Shown here: positions 55,245 through 63,166 of the stretch, piece by piece | How positions within the stretch are numbered: the first letter of the stretch is position 1 | Layout: every line of letters begins with the position of its first letter | From: JBDSSS01 sp963764195 | GTDB lineage: Bacteria; Actinomycetota; Actinomycetes; Actinomycetales; Dermatophilaceae | Reading direction: 5' to 3' | Length of the DNA stretch: 64,000 nucleotides | Assembly: GCA_963764195.1 (NCBI GenBank) | Contig: CAVXRG010000002.1 | Location: 1-64,000, forward strand | Notes under the pieces: model-generated | The model's database searches: none | Seen by the model: only the letters and a program-made list of their open reading frames with translations | What the model was told of the DNA's origin: nothing | Program-made: the position numbers and the translations under genes

Positions 55245-56005
55245 TGACCTCCAGCACGACCGGCACGAAGGGGGGTCGACGCGGCTTCATCGGAGCCGTG
55301 TCGGCCACCCTCGTCCTGCTCGTCGTCGCCGCGGTCGCCCTCGTCCTGGGCTTCCGCGGTGACGGCGGGCGGGACACCCCGCCCAGCCCGGCCGCGGCGT
55401 CGGCGTCCAGCGCCGGTCAGACTCCCGCCGACACCACCACGTCCCCGAGCGCCCCGAGCACGCCCAGCAGCCCGACCACGCCCGCACCCACGGGATCGGC
55501 GACCACGGCAGCCCCCGATGCGGCCTTCAGCGACTTCCTCCCGGCCTCGCAGCCGACGAAGATCGAGATCCCGTCCATCGGCCTGAGCTCCAGCACCTTC
55601 GTCGAGCTCAGCGTGCAGAAGAACGGCGTCCTGTCGGTGCCCGGCACCGAGAACGAGGTCGGCCTCTACAAGGCCGGTCCCACCCCGGGGCAGCTGGGCC
55701 CCAGCGTGATCGGTGCCCACGTCGACTCACCCGAGGGCCGCAAGGGCATCTTCTGGAACCTCGGCAAGGTGACGCCGGGTGACACGATCACCGTCACCCG
55801 CTCGGACAAGAAGAGGGCCACCTTCACCGTCGACCGGGTCCAGGCCTACAAGAAGACGTCCTTCCCCACCGACCTCGTCTACAAGGGCGACTTCGACCGG
55901 AGCGAGATCCGCCTCGTCACCTGTGGCGGTCCGGTCGACAACCGGAACGAGTACCGCGACAACGTCGTCGTCTTCGGACACCTCACGAAGGTCTCGGGCG
56001 CCTGA
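55244..56005 (+). CDS. Class F sortase
   Basis: The 253-residue protein has one N-terminal helix, a Pro/Ser/Thr-rich stalk (about 45-95) and a sortase barrel: IEIPSIGLSS, VIGAHVDSPEG with the catalytic His, RLVTCGG with the nucleophile Cys, and RDNVVVFG with the Arg nearby. The class F assignment follows from size and the single N-terminal anchor. Coupling to the CHRD gene suggests that protein is its dedicated substrate. Confidence 0.9.
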   Translation: MTSSTTGTKGGRRGFIGAVSATLVLLVVAAVALVLGFRGDGGRDTPPSPAAASASSAGQTPADTTTSPSAPSTPSSPTTPAPTGSATTAAPDAAFSDFLPASQPTKIEIPSIGLSSSTFVELSVQKNGVLSVPGTENEVGLYKAGPTPGQLGPSVIGAHVDSPEGRKGIFWNLGKVTPGDTITVTRSDKKRATFTVDRVQAYKKTSFPTDLVYKGDFDRSEIRLVTCGGPVDNRNEYRDNVVVFGHLTKVSGA

Positions 56006-56254
56006 CCCACCGAGTCCCGCGGATCACCCCAGAGCCGGCTCAGCGGCATATGCACGAGGGGGTATGCCGCTGCGCCCCTTGGCCCCTCGGCCGACGCCAC
56101 CACGTCGACCGGGGGGCTTCTCGCGCCGCGTCGACACACCCGGCCGTTATGCCAATGTGACATCGACTTGGCCCTTCCTTTACTCTTTGACGGTCCGACG
56201 GCCTACGTCGGGCGCCTGCGAGGTGGACCGCCTAGTCCTGCCAACGCCTCCCGG

Positions 56255-56430
56255 GCCTCATGACAGCACGTGGCAGGAGCGGGGGACCCAATCCTCCGGA
56301 CGTCCCCGGACGTCCTTCGGGGTGAAGCCTGGATGCACGGTCACGACGCGAGTCGGGACACGGTGACCAGGCCGGGCGCGATCTCTGGCCCGAACCCGAC
56401 AGCTAACTTCGCAGGCGCTGAGAGGTCCGC
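56255..56430 (+). ncRNA. c-di-AMP (ydaO-yuaA) riboswitch
   Basis: The leader carries the conserved blocks of actinobacterial ydaO riboswitches in order: GGGGGACCCAA (56280-56290), GGGGTGAAGCC (56319-56329), and CCCGAACCCGACAGCTAAC followed by TTCGCAGGCG (56390-56418). It ends a few bases before the start codon of a secreted CHAP protein. Homologous leaders precede rpf and cell-wall hydrolase genes in Streptomyces and relatives, where c-di-AMP turns expression off. Outer limits are approximate because the closing stem was not folded. Confidence 0.88.
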
Positions 56431-56431
56431 T

Positions 56432-57373
56432 TTGAACACCACCCCCCTGCCCGGACGCCACCGCGCGCCCGGACCCCACAACGCCCTCGGCGAGCTCCGG
56501 CTCCTCGCCCGCGAGTCCGCCCAGCCCGCCTTCAAGAGCGCAGCCGTCGTCGCCGCCGCCGGTGGCCTCGTCGCCGCCTTCGCGCAGCCCGCCTCGGCCG
56601 CCGAGAAGGCCAACGCCCCGGTTGCCGCCGTGGCCGGTCAGGCGCCGACCGTCGTCGGTCCGCCCGCCTCGGCCATCGCCACGACCGACAGCGTGCAGGC
56701 GCTCGGCCTCGGAGGCATCGCGAGCGCCGCCGCCAAGACCAAGGCCGCCGAGGCGAAGCCCCTCGTCGTCGAGGACCTCGTCGTCAAGAACCAGCGCGCG
56801 GCTGCGAAGGCCGCCGCGGCAAAGGCCGCCCGCGCCAAGGCCGCCGCCGCGAAGGCCGCCCGCGCCAAGGCCGCCGCGGCAAAGGCTGCCGCCGCATCCC
56901 GCGCGGCCGCCGCCGCCCGGGCCTCCCGGACCACGAGCCGGGCGACCCTGACGAACTCGACCGCCAGGTCCAAGTCGTCGAGCTCGCGCAACAGCTACGC
57001 GCCGTCCGCGTCGACCGGCGTGCGCTCGTCCGGCAACTGGGCCACGCGCGGCCAGTGCACGTGGGGCGCCCTCAGCCAGTGGCACCGGTCCACCGGGTTC
57101 TACCCCGGCGGCTGGACCGGTAACGCCCTGGTCTGGGGCGGCGGAGCGGCACGCGCCGGATACACCGTGAGCAGCACCCCCCGCGCCCGCTCCATCCTCG
57201 TGATGCAGCCCGGCGTCCACGGCAGCTCGAGCGCCGGCCACGTCGCCTGGGTCACCTCGGTCCGTGGCAACCAGGTCACCGTCATCGAGATGAACGCCCT
57301 CGCCGGTGCGTTCAACTACAACACCCGCACGCTGAGCAACATCGGCGGGATGCGCTACATCTACGCCCCGTGA
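56432..57373 (+). CDS. Secreted CHAP-domain cell-wall hydrolase
   Basis: The 313-residue protein starts with a TTG at 56432, with GAGAGG 5-6 bases upstream just after the riboswitch. A long signal region ends near AQPASAAEK. The middle (about 95-170) is a low-complexity Ala/Lys/Arg repeat. The C-terminal CHAP domain has the nucleophile Cys in RGQCTWGALSQWH and the His in AGHVAWVTSV. It should cleave peptidoglycan amide bonds. A strong hairpin terminator follows. Confidence 0.9.
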   Translation: MNTTPLPGRHRAPGPHNALGELRLLARESAQPAFKSAAVVAAAGGLVAAFAQPASAAEKANAPVAAVAGQAPTVVGPPASAIATTDSVQALGLGGIASAAAKTKAAEAKPLVVEDLVVKNQRAAAKAAAAKAARAKAAAAKAARAKAAAAKAAAASRAAAAARASRTTSRATLTNSTARSKSSSSRNSYAPSASTGVRSSGNWATRGQCTWGALSQWHRSTGFYPGGWTGNALVWGGGAARAGYTVSSTPRARSILVMQPGVHGSSSAGHVAWVTSVRGNQVTVIEMNALAGAFNYNTRTLSNIGGMRYIYAP

Positions 57374-57393
57374 CCTGACGGTCACCACGCGAA

Positions 57394-57427
57394 CGGCGGG
57401 GAGGGCGCTTCGGCTCCCTCCCCGCCG
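57394..57427 (+). terminator. Terminator after the CHAP gene
   Basis: CGGCGGGGAGGG (57394-57405) pairs perfectly with CCCTCCCCGCCG (57416-57427) around CGCTTCGGCT, a very stable stem 20 bases past the stop codon. Confidence 0.9.
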
Positions 57428-57478
57428 GCGTCGTCCGGACACCCGGACACCGGGTCGGCCACGCGCCATACTCGGGTC

Positions 57479-58489
57479 ATGCTCAACGGCATTCGGGCTG
57501 CGCTCCTGCCGGAGACCCAGCGCCGCACCCTGGACGACCTCACGGCCGACCTCGACCTCACCACCGGTGACACGCGGTCCAAGCTCTCGGCCTACTGGAC
57601 CCTGCTGAGCCTGTCGGCGGTCATCGCCATCGCCGGGGTGCTCGCCGACTCCACGGCGACGGTCATCGGGGCGATGATCATCGCCCCGCTGTCGACTCCG
57701 ATCATGGGGATCGCACTCGGGCTGGTGAAGGGCGAGCGGCTCGGCGGCGTGCGCTACCTGTTGCTCGGCTCGGCCCTCGTCGTCCTCGTCGGAGCCCTCT
57801 TCTCGCTCGTCCTGCCCGGCGCCTACGACCTGATCTCGAACAGCCAGATCACCGGGCGCACGTCCCCGGGACTGATCGACCTCATCGCCGCGATCGCCAC
57901 GGGTCTCGCCGGCGCCATCGCGCTCTCGCGGCGGGACGTGGCGGCGGTCCTGCCGGGCGTCGCCATCTCGATCTCCCTCGTGCCCCCGCTCGGGGTGGCC
58001 GGGGTATGCCTCGGCCGCGGGGCGGTCGCTCTCGCGCTCGGTGCGCTCGTGCTCTTCCTGTCGAACATGCTCGCGCTCGTCTTCGCCGGAATGTTCGTCT
58101 TCACCGCTCTCGGCTACACCCAGCAGGCCCTGTCCGAGCGCACGTCGAAGCGGCCTCGTCGCCGCGCCCACGTGACCCTCGGTGCCATGGTGGTGCTTGT
58201 GCTGCTGCCCCTCGTCGGCAACACGGTGGCGAGCGTCCTCGTCGGCTCCTGGAAGGACGGCGCGAACCGGGCGGCCACCCGCTGGCTCGCCGTCACTCCC
58301 GGGGCGGAGGTCAACAGCGTCGACGTCCAGTCGCTCAGCATCGTCATCCGGGTCACGACGCCGAGCGGAGCGCCCCCCACCTCGGCCCTGCTCGCCGAGC
58401 TCGCCACGGAGATCTCCCTGCCGCTCGAGGTCGTCGTCGAGGAGACGGTCGGTAAGCGGGTCGTGGCGGGCACCATCCCCACCTCGTGA
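57479..58489 (+). CDS. DUF389 membrane protein
   Basis: The 336-residue protein has the DUF389 core LSAVIAIAGVLADSTATVIGAMIIAPLSTPIMGIALGLV followed by further helices (GLIDLIAAIATGLAGAIALSR, ISISLVPPLGVAGV). A soluble C-terminal domain is attached. The function of the family is unknown. It begins 52 bases after the CHAP terminator and has its own ATG. Confidence 0.9.
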   Translation: MLNGIRAALLPETQRRTLDDLTADLDLTTGDTRSKLSAYWTLLSLSAVIAIAGVLADSTATVIGAMIIAPLSTPIMGIALGLVKGERLGGVRYLLLGSALVVLVGALFSLVLPGAYDLISNSQITGRTSPGLIDLIAAIATGLAGAIALSRRDVAAVLPGVAISISLVPPLGVAGVCLGRGAVALALGALVLFLSNMLALVFAGMFVFTALGYTQQALSERTSKRPRRRAHVTLGAMVVLVLLPLVGNTVASVLVGSWKDGANRAATRWLAVTPGAEVNSVDVQSLSIVIRVTTPSGAPPTSALLAELATEISLPLEVVVEETVGKRVVAGTIPTS

Positions 58490-58529
58490 CTCGCGGCTCC
58501 TGACCGACCGTGGTCGCGGGGGACCGGGG

Positions 58530-59231
58530 TCAGAAGGCCGAGGCGGGCAGGTCGCGCTCGTCGTCGAGGATCGCCCGCACGACCCGTTCGGCGACCGCGG
58601 CCGGATCGAGGCCGGTGGGCAGCGTCGGCGCCTCGCCCGCGACGGGCCGACCTGCGAGACCGGTCTCGGTGTGCGGGGGCCGCACGTCGAGCACCCGGAT
58701 TCGCCGACGCCTCAGCTCGGTCGCGAGCGCCGCGTCGAAGGCCGTGAGCCCGGCCTTCGCCGCGCTGTATGCGGCCATGCCGGCCATCGGCTTCTCGGCC
58801 ACGACGGCGCTCAGCTGGACGAGGAAACCGCCCTGGCCGAGGTGCGCGAGCGCGGCGCGGGTGAGCCGGACCGGCGCGATGAGGTCGAGCAGGAGCAGGT
58901 CGTCGAGGGTGTCGTCGTCGAGCTCGGCCACCGGGCCGAAGGCGACCACCCCGGCCGCGTTGACGAGCCCGTCCAGCGATCTGACCCCGACGACCTCGTC
59001 GACGACCCGGCGCGGCCCGTCCGGCGTCGTCAGGTCGGCGGCCACCGTCGTGACGACGGCGCCGTCACCGCCCGCACTCGCGAGGTCGCCGGCGAGCAGG
59101 CTCAGGCGTTCGGGGTCGCGGCCCGACAGGCTGAGCCGGGCCCCGGCCGCGGCGAGGCGGCGGCAGAGCGCCGAGCCGAGGCCACCGGTGGCGCCGAGCA
59201 CGAGGACATGGGCTCCGTCGAGGGTGGTCAC
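58530..59231 (-). CDS. Short-chain dehydrogenase/reductase
   Basis: The 233-residue classical SDR has the cofactor loop VLVLGATGGLGSALC, LVNAAGVVAFG, and the catalytic Ser-Tyr-Lys in QLSAVVAEKPMAGMAAYSAAKAGL. A GTG at 59231 (VTTLDGAHVL) is preferred because an earlier start would overlap the ion-channel gene. The substrate is unknown. Confidence 0.9.
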   Translation of the reverse strand: MTTLDGAHVLVLGATGGLGSALCRRLAAAGARLSLSGRDPERLSLLAGDLASAGGDGAVVTTVAADLTTPDGPRRVVDEVVGVRSLDGLVNAAGVVAFGPVAELDDDTLDDLLLLDLIAPVRLTRAALAHLGQGGFLVQLSAVVAEKPMAGMAAYSAAKAGLTAFDAALATELRRRRIRVLDVRPPHTETGLAGRPVAGEAPTLPTGLDPAAVAERVVRAILDDERDLPASAF

Positions 59232-59275
59232 CGCTCCATCCTCACCCGCCGCGCCCGATCGTGTCGGGTGCGCCC

Positions 59276-60019
59276 TCATTCCGCGGGGCCCCCAACCGGC
59301 GCCTCCCCCGGCGGCTGGGTCGGACCGAACCGGTCCGGGCGTGCCGCGAACCGGCTGACGATGAGCGCGACGAACGTGACGAGGTAGACCTGACCGATGA
59401 CGGCCTCGGACGTGACCGCGAGCCGGCCGAGCTCGGTGACGGGGGTGAAGTCCCCGAAGCCGAGCGTGCTGATCGTCTCGAGGCTCACGTACATGTAGAC
59501 CGTCGTCGACACGGGGTCACCGAAGAAGTGGGTGTGGGTCAGGGCGTCGATCGACTGGAAGATGAAGGCGTAGGCCACCGCGATCTGGGCGTAGGCCGCG
59601 ACCGCTCCGAGCAGGGTGGCCACGGTGACGACGCGGTGGTGGAGCAGCCGCCGTGCCACGACGACGGGCACGATGGATGCCGCGACCACCCACAGCAGGC
59701 CGGGGTTGATCCCGATGCTCCCCCCGGGGTCGGGAGTGCCGCCGCCAACGATGAGCAGGTAGAGGAGGTTGCCCAGCACCGTGGCGACGACGAGCGCGTC
59801 AGCCGCCCGCCGCCACCGGCGCCCGACCCCACACGCGCGGACCGCCAGCACGAGCGCGGCGCCGCTCAGCGCGTGGGTGAGGGTCGCGCCGGCGAAGGAC
59901 TCCCGGGTGTCGACGAGGGACTGGCCGGCGATGGTGACGAGGACGAGCGCGAGGACCCAGCCGAAGTGGTCGAGGAACTGGTGCTGGCGGGCATCACGTG
60001 CGCGTTCGACGAGGCTCAT
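59276..60019 (-). CDS. Two-pore-helix type ion channel family protein
   Basis: The 247-residue protein has about six helices and a pore loop with the potassium-channel-like filter SLETISTLGFGDFTPVTELGR. It resembles bacterial Ion_trans_2 (KcsA-like) channels but has Phe instead of Tyr in the filter. The ATG at 60019 follows AAGGACGACCG. Ion choice is not certain. Confidence 0.85.
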   Translation of the reverse strand: MSLVERARDARQHQFLDHFGWVLALVLVTIAGQSLVDTRESFAGATLTHALSGAALVLAVRACGVGRRWRRAADALVVATVLGNLLYLLIVGGGTPDPGGSIGINPGLLWVVAASIVPVVVARRLLHHRVVTVATLLGAVAAYAQIAVAYAFIFQSIDALTHTHFFGDPVSTTVYMYVSLETISTLGFGDFTPVTELGRLAVTSEAVIGQVYLVTFVALIVSRFAARPDRFGPTQPPGEAPVGGPAE

Positions 60020-60229
60020 CGGTCGTCCTTCGGGCTGCCGGCTCTGACAGCGCACACTCTGCCATCCCGGGCCCGAGGAGTGACACGGCATACGGCCTCG
60101 GGGTGAGCGGTGACGGCCAGAGCCAACCCTCGACAGGGCCAGCCGCCCCGGTGCGGGGTGGGTATGGGACCACTGCCGGCCGCCGCGTCCCGCGGCGCCG
60201 CCCAGCCATCTCGTCCCCGAGGAGCCACC

Positions 60230-60661
60230 GTGCCCACCGTGTCCCGGACCTTCGTCGTCACCCCACCGCCCAGCACCGTCATCCCCTACCTCAAGGACTT
60301 CGGCCACGCCGAGGAGTGGGACCCGGGCACCGAGAGCTGCACCCGGAAGGGCGACGGGCCGGTCGAGGTCGGCACGACGTGGCACAACGTCTCGAAGATC
60401 GCCGGCGTCAAGGCCGAGCTCGAGTACGAGCTGACCGAGGTCTCCGACACCGGAGTCGTGCTCGTCGGGCGCAACGACAGCTCGACGTCCACCGACACGA
60501 TCCAGGTGCTCCCCCACGCGGACGGCAGCGAGATCACCTACACCGCCGACCTCGAGATGCACGGCATCGCCGTCCTCGCGACCCCGGCGATGAAGCTGAT
60601 CTTCGAGAAGCTCGCCGACGACACCGAGAAGCAGATGACCGAGGTGCTCAACCGGCTCTGA
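60230..60661 (+). CDS. SRPBCC (polyketide cyclase-like) protein
   Basis: The 143-residue protein has a typical SRPBCC start, VSRTFVVTPPPSTVIPYLKDFGHAEEWDPGTE, and a C-terminal amphipathic helix KLADDTEKQMTEVLNRL. The start is a GTG preceded by GAGGAG. The ligand is unknown. Confidence 0.85.
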   Translation: MPTVSRTFVVTPPPSTVIPYLKDFGHAEEWDPGTESCTRKGDGPVEVGTTWHNVSKIAGVKAELEYELTEVSDTGVVLVGRNDSSTSTDTIQVLPHADGSEITYTADLEMHGIAVLATPAMKLIFEKLADDTEKQMTEVLNRL

Positions 60662-60689
60662 GCATCGCGCCCCGCTAAAGTCCGTCGCC

Positions 60690-61177
60690 ATGGACGAGCC
60701 CGCTCACGTCGTCGTCACCCGCCGTGCCTACGACATGGTCGCGGCGGATCTGTCGGTGACCTCGGCTGTGGCCCCGGCCGGCTGACCGGCCACCTCAGCG
60801 CACTCGGGCTCGACGTCTTCGGGATCGACCTGTCCCCCGGGATGGTCGAGCTCGCCGACGGTGAGCTGGCCGGCGTCCTCGCGTGGTACTCCCTCATCCA
60901 CACGCCCCCCGGCGAGCTGCCGACCGTGTGTGCCGAGATCGCCCGGGTGCTGCGGCCCGGCGGTCAGCTCGTCGTCGCCTTCCAGGCCGGTGACGCGGTC
61001 GTGCAGCACGAGCGGGCCTACGGTCACGACGTCCGCTTCGACGCGCACCGGCTCGACCCCCACGCGGTCGAGGCAGCGATGCGGGCCGTCGGTCTCGTCG
61101 TGCACACCCGGGTGGTGCGGGACGCCGAGGGCCACGAGACGACGCCGCAGGCGTACCTGCTCGCACGGCGCACCTAG
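60690..61177 (+). pseudogene. Internally deleted SAM methyltransferase
   Basis: From the ATG at 60690 the protein starts like a class I methyltransferase (VVTRRAYDMVAADL) but stops within 32 codons. In another frame the SAM motif DLGCGPGRLTGHLSALGLDVFGIDLSPGMVE appears, then jumps directly to LADGELAGVLAWYSLIHTPP, and continues normally (ARVLRPGGQLVVAFQ) to the end. Two segments usually present, one before motif I and one after SPGMVE, are missing, and the first deletion shifts the frame. This is a real deletion product, not a single-base error. Its end touches the convergent lipase-like gene. Confidence 0.85.
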
Positions 61178-61923
61178 CCAGCCAGGGCGCGGGCGACCGT
61201 CTCCCAGACCTGCGGGTCGAGGCCCATCCCGAAGTGCGTCGAGCCGACCTCGATGTGACGCACGTCCGGCGAGACGCGGTCGATGCAGGCCGGCCAGCTG
61301 ACGACCGCGTCCCGACGGGTGAAGATCGCCGTGATCGGCACCCGGATCGGGTCGGTGCGGTCGAGCTCGTGCTGGAGGGTGAGGATCCGCTCGCACTCGG
61401 CGGCGCCGTAGCTGCGGGCCCCGAGGGTGTAGGTGGGCCCTCCGACGACGGGCGTGCCGTAGGTGACGACCTGGTGCACGTCGTCGGGCACGAGCCGGGC
61501 GACCTCCCGCGCGATGAGGCCGCCGAGGCTCCACCCGACGAGCGCCACGGAGCGGCCGGTGCTCGCGTGCAGGGCGGCGACCCGCTCGGCGAGGATCTCG
61601 GAGTCCCGCTCCGGGTCCCCCTCGTTGACCCCGAGGCCCCACCCGCGCGCATCGTGCCCGAGGCGACGCAGGTAGAGCCGCAAGGGCGCCATGCTCGCCT
61701 CGGGAGCACGCCAACCCGGGACGTCGACGACGGGGCCGCCGCCGCCGCGAGGCACCCGAGCCAGGGCCGGACCACGGCCGGCCAGGTGGAGCGGCAGCAG
61801 GAGGGTGCGCCACTCGCCGACGAAGCCGGCATACCCGGACGGGGTCGTCGGCGCCGGGCTGAGTGGGGGCGCCTCGAAGACGACGGGGCCGCGGGACGAG
61901 GGGGTGGTCACGCTCCTCAGCAT
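61174..61923 (-). CDS. Alpha/beta-fold lipase-like hydrolase
   Basis: The 249-residue protein has the nucleophile Ser in VALVGWSLGGLIAREVARL, an Asp in FTRRDAVVSWPACID and the His in VGSTHFGMGLDP, as in lipase class 2/alpha-beta hydrolases. The overall pattern VYGTPVVGG-like (VVTYGTPVVGGP) is typical of lipases. The start at 61923 is the first good ATG, 39 bases from the divergent SOUL gene. Confidence 0.87.
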   Translation of the reverse strand: MLRSVTTPSSRGPVVFEAPPLSPAPTTPSGYAGFVGEWRTLLLPLHLAGRGPALARVPRGGGGPVVDVPGWRAPEASMAPLRLYLRRLGHDARGWGLGVNEGDPERDSEILAERVAALHASTGRSVALVGWSLGGLIAREVARLVPDDVHQVVTYGTPVVGGPTYTLGARSYGAAECERILTLQHELDRTDPIRVPITAIFTRRDAVVSWPACIDRVSPDVRHIEVGSTHFGMGLDPQVWETVARALAG

Positions 61924-61962
61924 GGCACCGCGGGGTGGACGGAGTGAGCGTACGGTCGGTGC

Positions 61963-62547
61963 ATGACCGAGCAGCAGCCGTATGAGGTGGTCGAGGCCTT
62001 CCCCGGGTTCGAGCTGCGCCGCTACCCCGCACATGTCGTCGCCGAGGTCGCGGTCCGCGGGTCGTTCGAGGGCGCCGGCAGCCAGGCGTTCCGCTCGCTC
62101 TTCGGCTACATCACCGGCCAGAACGCGTCGTCCCGGACGATCGAGATGACCGCGCCGGTCGTCCAGGAACCGGGCAGCGCCCGAGGTGGCTCGGAGAAGA
62201 TCGCGATGACGGCGCCGGTCACCCAGACCGAGTCGGGCGAGGGCGAGCACGTCATCGCCTTCGTCCTGCCCGCGGGGATGACCGCCGAGACGGCTCCCAG
62301 CCCCACCAACCCGCAGGTGCGGGTCCGTGCGGTGCCGGAACGGCTCGCGGCGGCCGTGCGATTCTCCGGGCGGTGGACCGAGTCCGGCTACCGACGCCAC
62401 CTCGCCGAGCTCGGGTCCGCGCTCGCGGCCGCCGAGCTGGTCGCCACGGGGCCGCCGCGGTACGCCCGCTTCGACCCGCCCTACAAGCCGTGGTTCCTCC
62501 GGCGCAACGAGGTCGTGCAGGACGTCACCCGCCCGGGCCCTGCCTGA
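61963..62547 (+). CDS. SOUL heme-binding family protein
   Basis: The 194-residue protein shows the SOUL/HEBP pattern: YEVVEAFPGFELRRYPAHVVAEV, FRSLFGYITGQN, the doubled IEMTAPVVQE/IAMTAPVTQT blocks, and AVRFSGRWTESGYRRHLAEL, ending RYARFDPPYKPWFLRRNEV. Members bind heme in eukaryotes; the bacterial role is unclear. Confidence 0.93.
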   Translation: MTEQQPYEVVEAFPGFELRRYPAHVVAEVAVRGSFEGAGSQAFRSLFGYITGQNASSRTIEMTAPVVQEPGSARGGSEKIAMTAPVTQTESGEGEHVIAFVLPAGMTAETAPSPTNPQVRVRAVPERLAAAVRFSGRWTESGYRRHLAELGSALAAAELVATGPPRYARFDPPYKPWFLRRNEVVQDVTRPGPA

Positions 62548-62614
62548 GGCGAGGAAGGATTGCGGGTTCGTGATTGTTGGACCTGCTATTCCGTTGCCGA
62601 ACCGAGGAGACGTC

Positions 62615-62896
62615 ATGCGCGCCACGTGGAACGACAAGGTCATCGCCGAGAGCACCGACACGGTGGTCGTGGAGGGCAACCACTACTTCCCGATCGCGTC
62701 GGTCGACCCGTCCGTGCTCAAGGCCTCCGACACGCACACGACGTGCCCGTGGAAGGGCCAGGCGTCCTACTACTCGCTCACCGTCGACGGCCAGACCAAC
62801 CGGGACGCCGCCTGGTTCTACCCCACCCCGAAGGACGCTGCCGCCGAGCTCACCGACCGGGTCGCCTTCTGGCGCGGGGTCACCATCACCGACTGA
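62615..62896 (+). CDS. DUF427 domain protein
   Basis: The 93-residue protein is a single DUF427 domain: MRATWNDKVIAESTDTVVVE, NHYFPIASVD, TTCPWKGQASYYSLTVDGQ, AAWFYPTPKDAA. GAGGAGA precedes the ATG at 62615. The function of the domain is not known. Confidence 0.9.
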   Translation: MRATWNDKVIAESTDTVVVEGNHYFPIASVDPSVLKASDTHTTCPWKGQASYYSLTVDGQTNRDAAWFYPTPKDAAAELTDRVAFWRGVTITD

Positions 62897-62929
62897 CCTG
62901 CTCGTCCGCCCTCAGCTCCGTCGACGTCT

Positions 62930-63140
62930 TCACGCCCTCCCGCCGAGGAGGACGGCGACGAGGGCTGCCACGACGAGGCTGACGAGCGGGATGCCGACGG
63001 CCCGCGCCAGCAGCGGGTAGAGCGCCCCGCCCCTGATCCGGCCGAGGCCCGCGGACTGGAGCCGGGTGGCGACGGCGTAGCCGTGGGCCGGACCCTCGGC
63101 GAGCGCCGCGAGGCTACTCGGTCTGTCCAGGCAGATGGTC
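62930..63140 (-). pseudogene. PadR-regulator fragment fused to a membrane-segment tail
   Basis: The minus strand encodes LAALAEGPAHGYAVATRLQS and GGALYPLLARA, the PadR winged-helix core, which then joins without a break to VGIPLVSLVVAALVAVLLGG, a single hydrophobic segment, and a stop at 62930. PadR proteins normally continue with the wing and a dimerisation helix. Their neighbours are often small membrane proteins, so a deletion joining two adjacent genes fits. No start codon is evident. The product is unlikely to bind DNA. Confidence 0.65.
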
Positions 63141-63166
63141 CAACGGATTCGCTGACGCGTGCACGG

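Noticed and set aside
56258..58171. A 637-codon minus-strand open frame over the riboswitch, CHAP and DUF389 genes
   Set aside because: It is composed of Gly/Arg/Asp-rich shadow sequence, and the sense strand holds clear genes.
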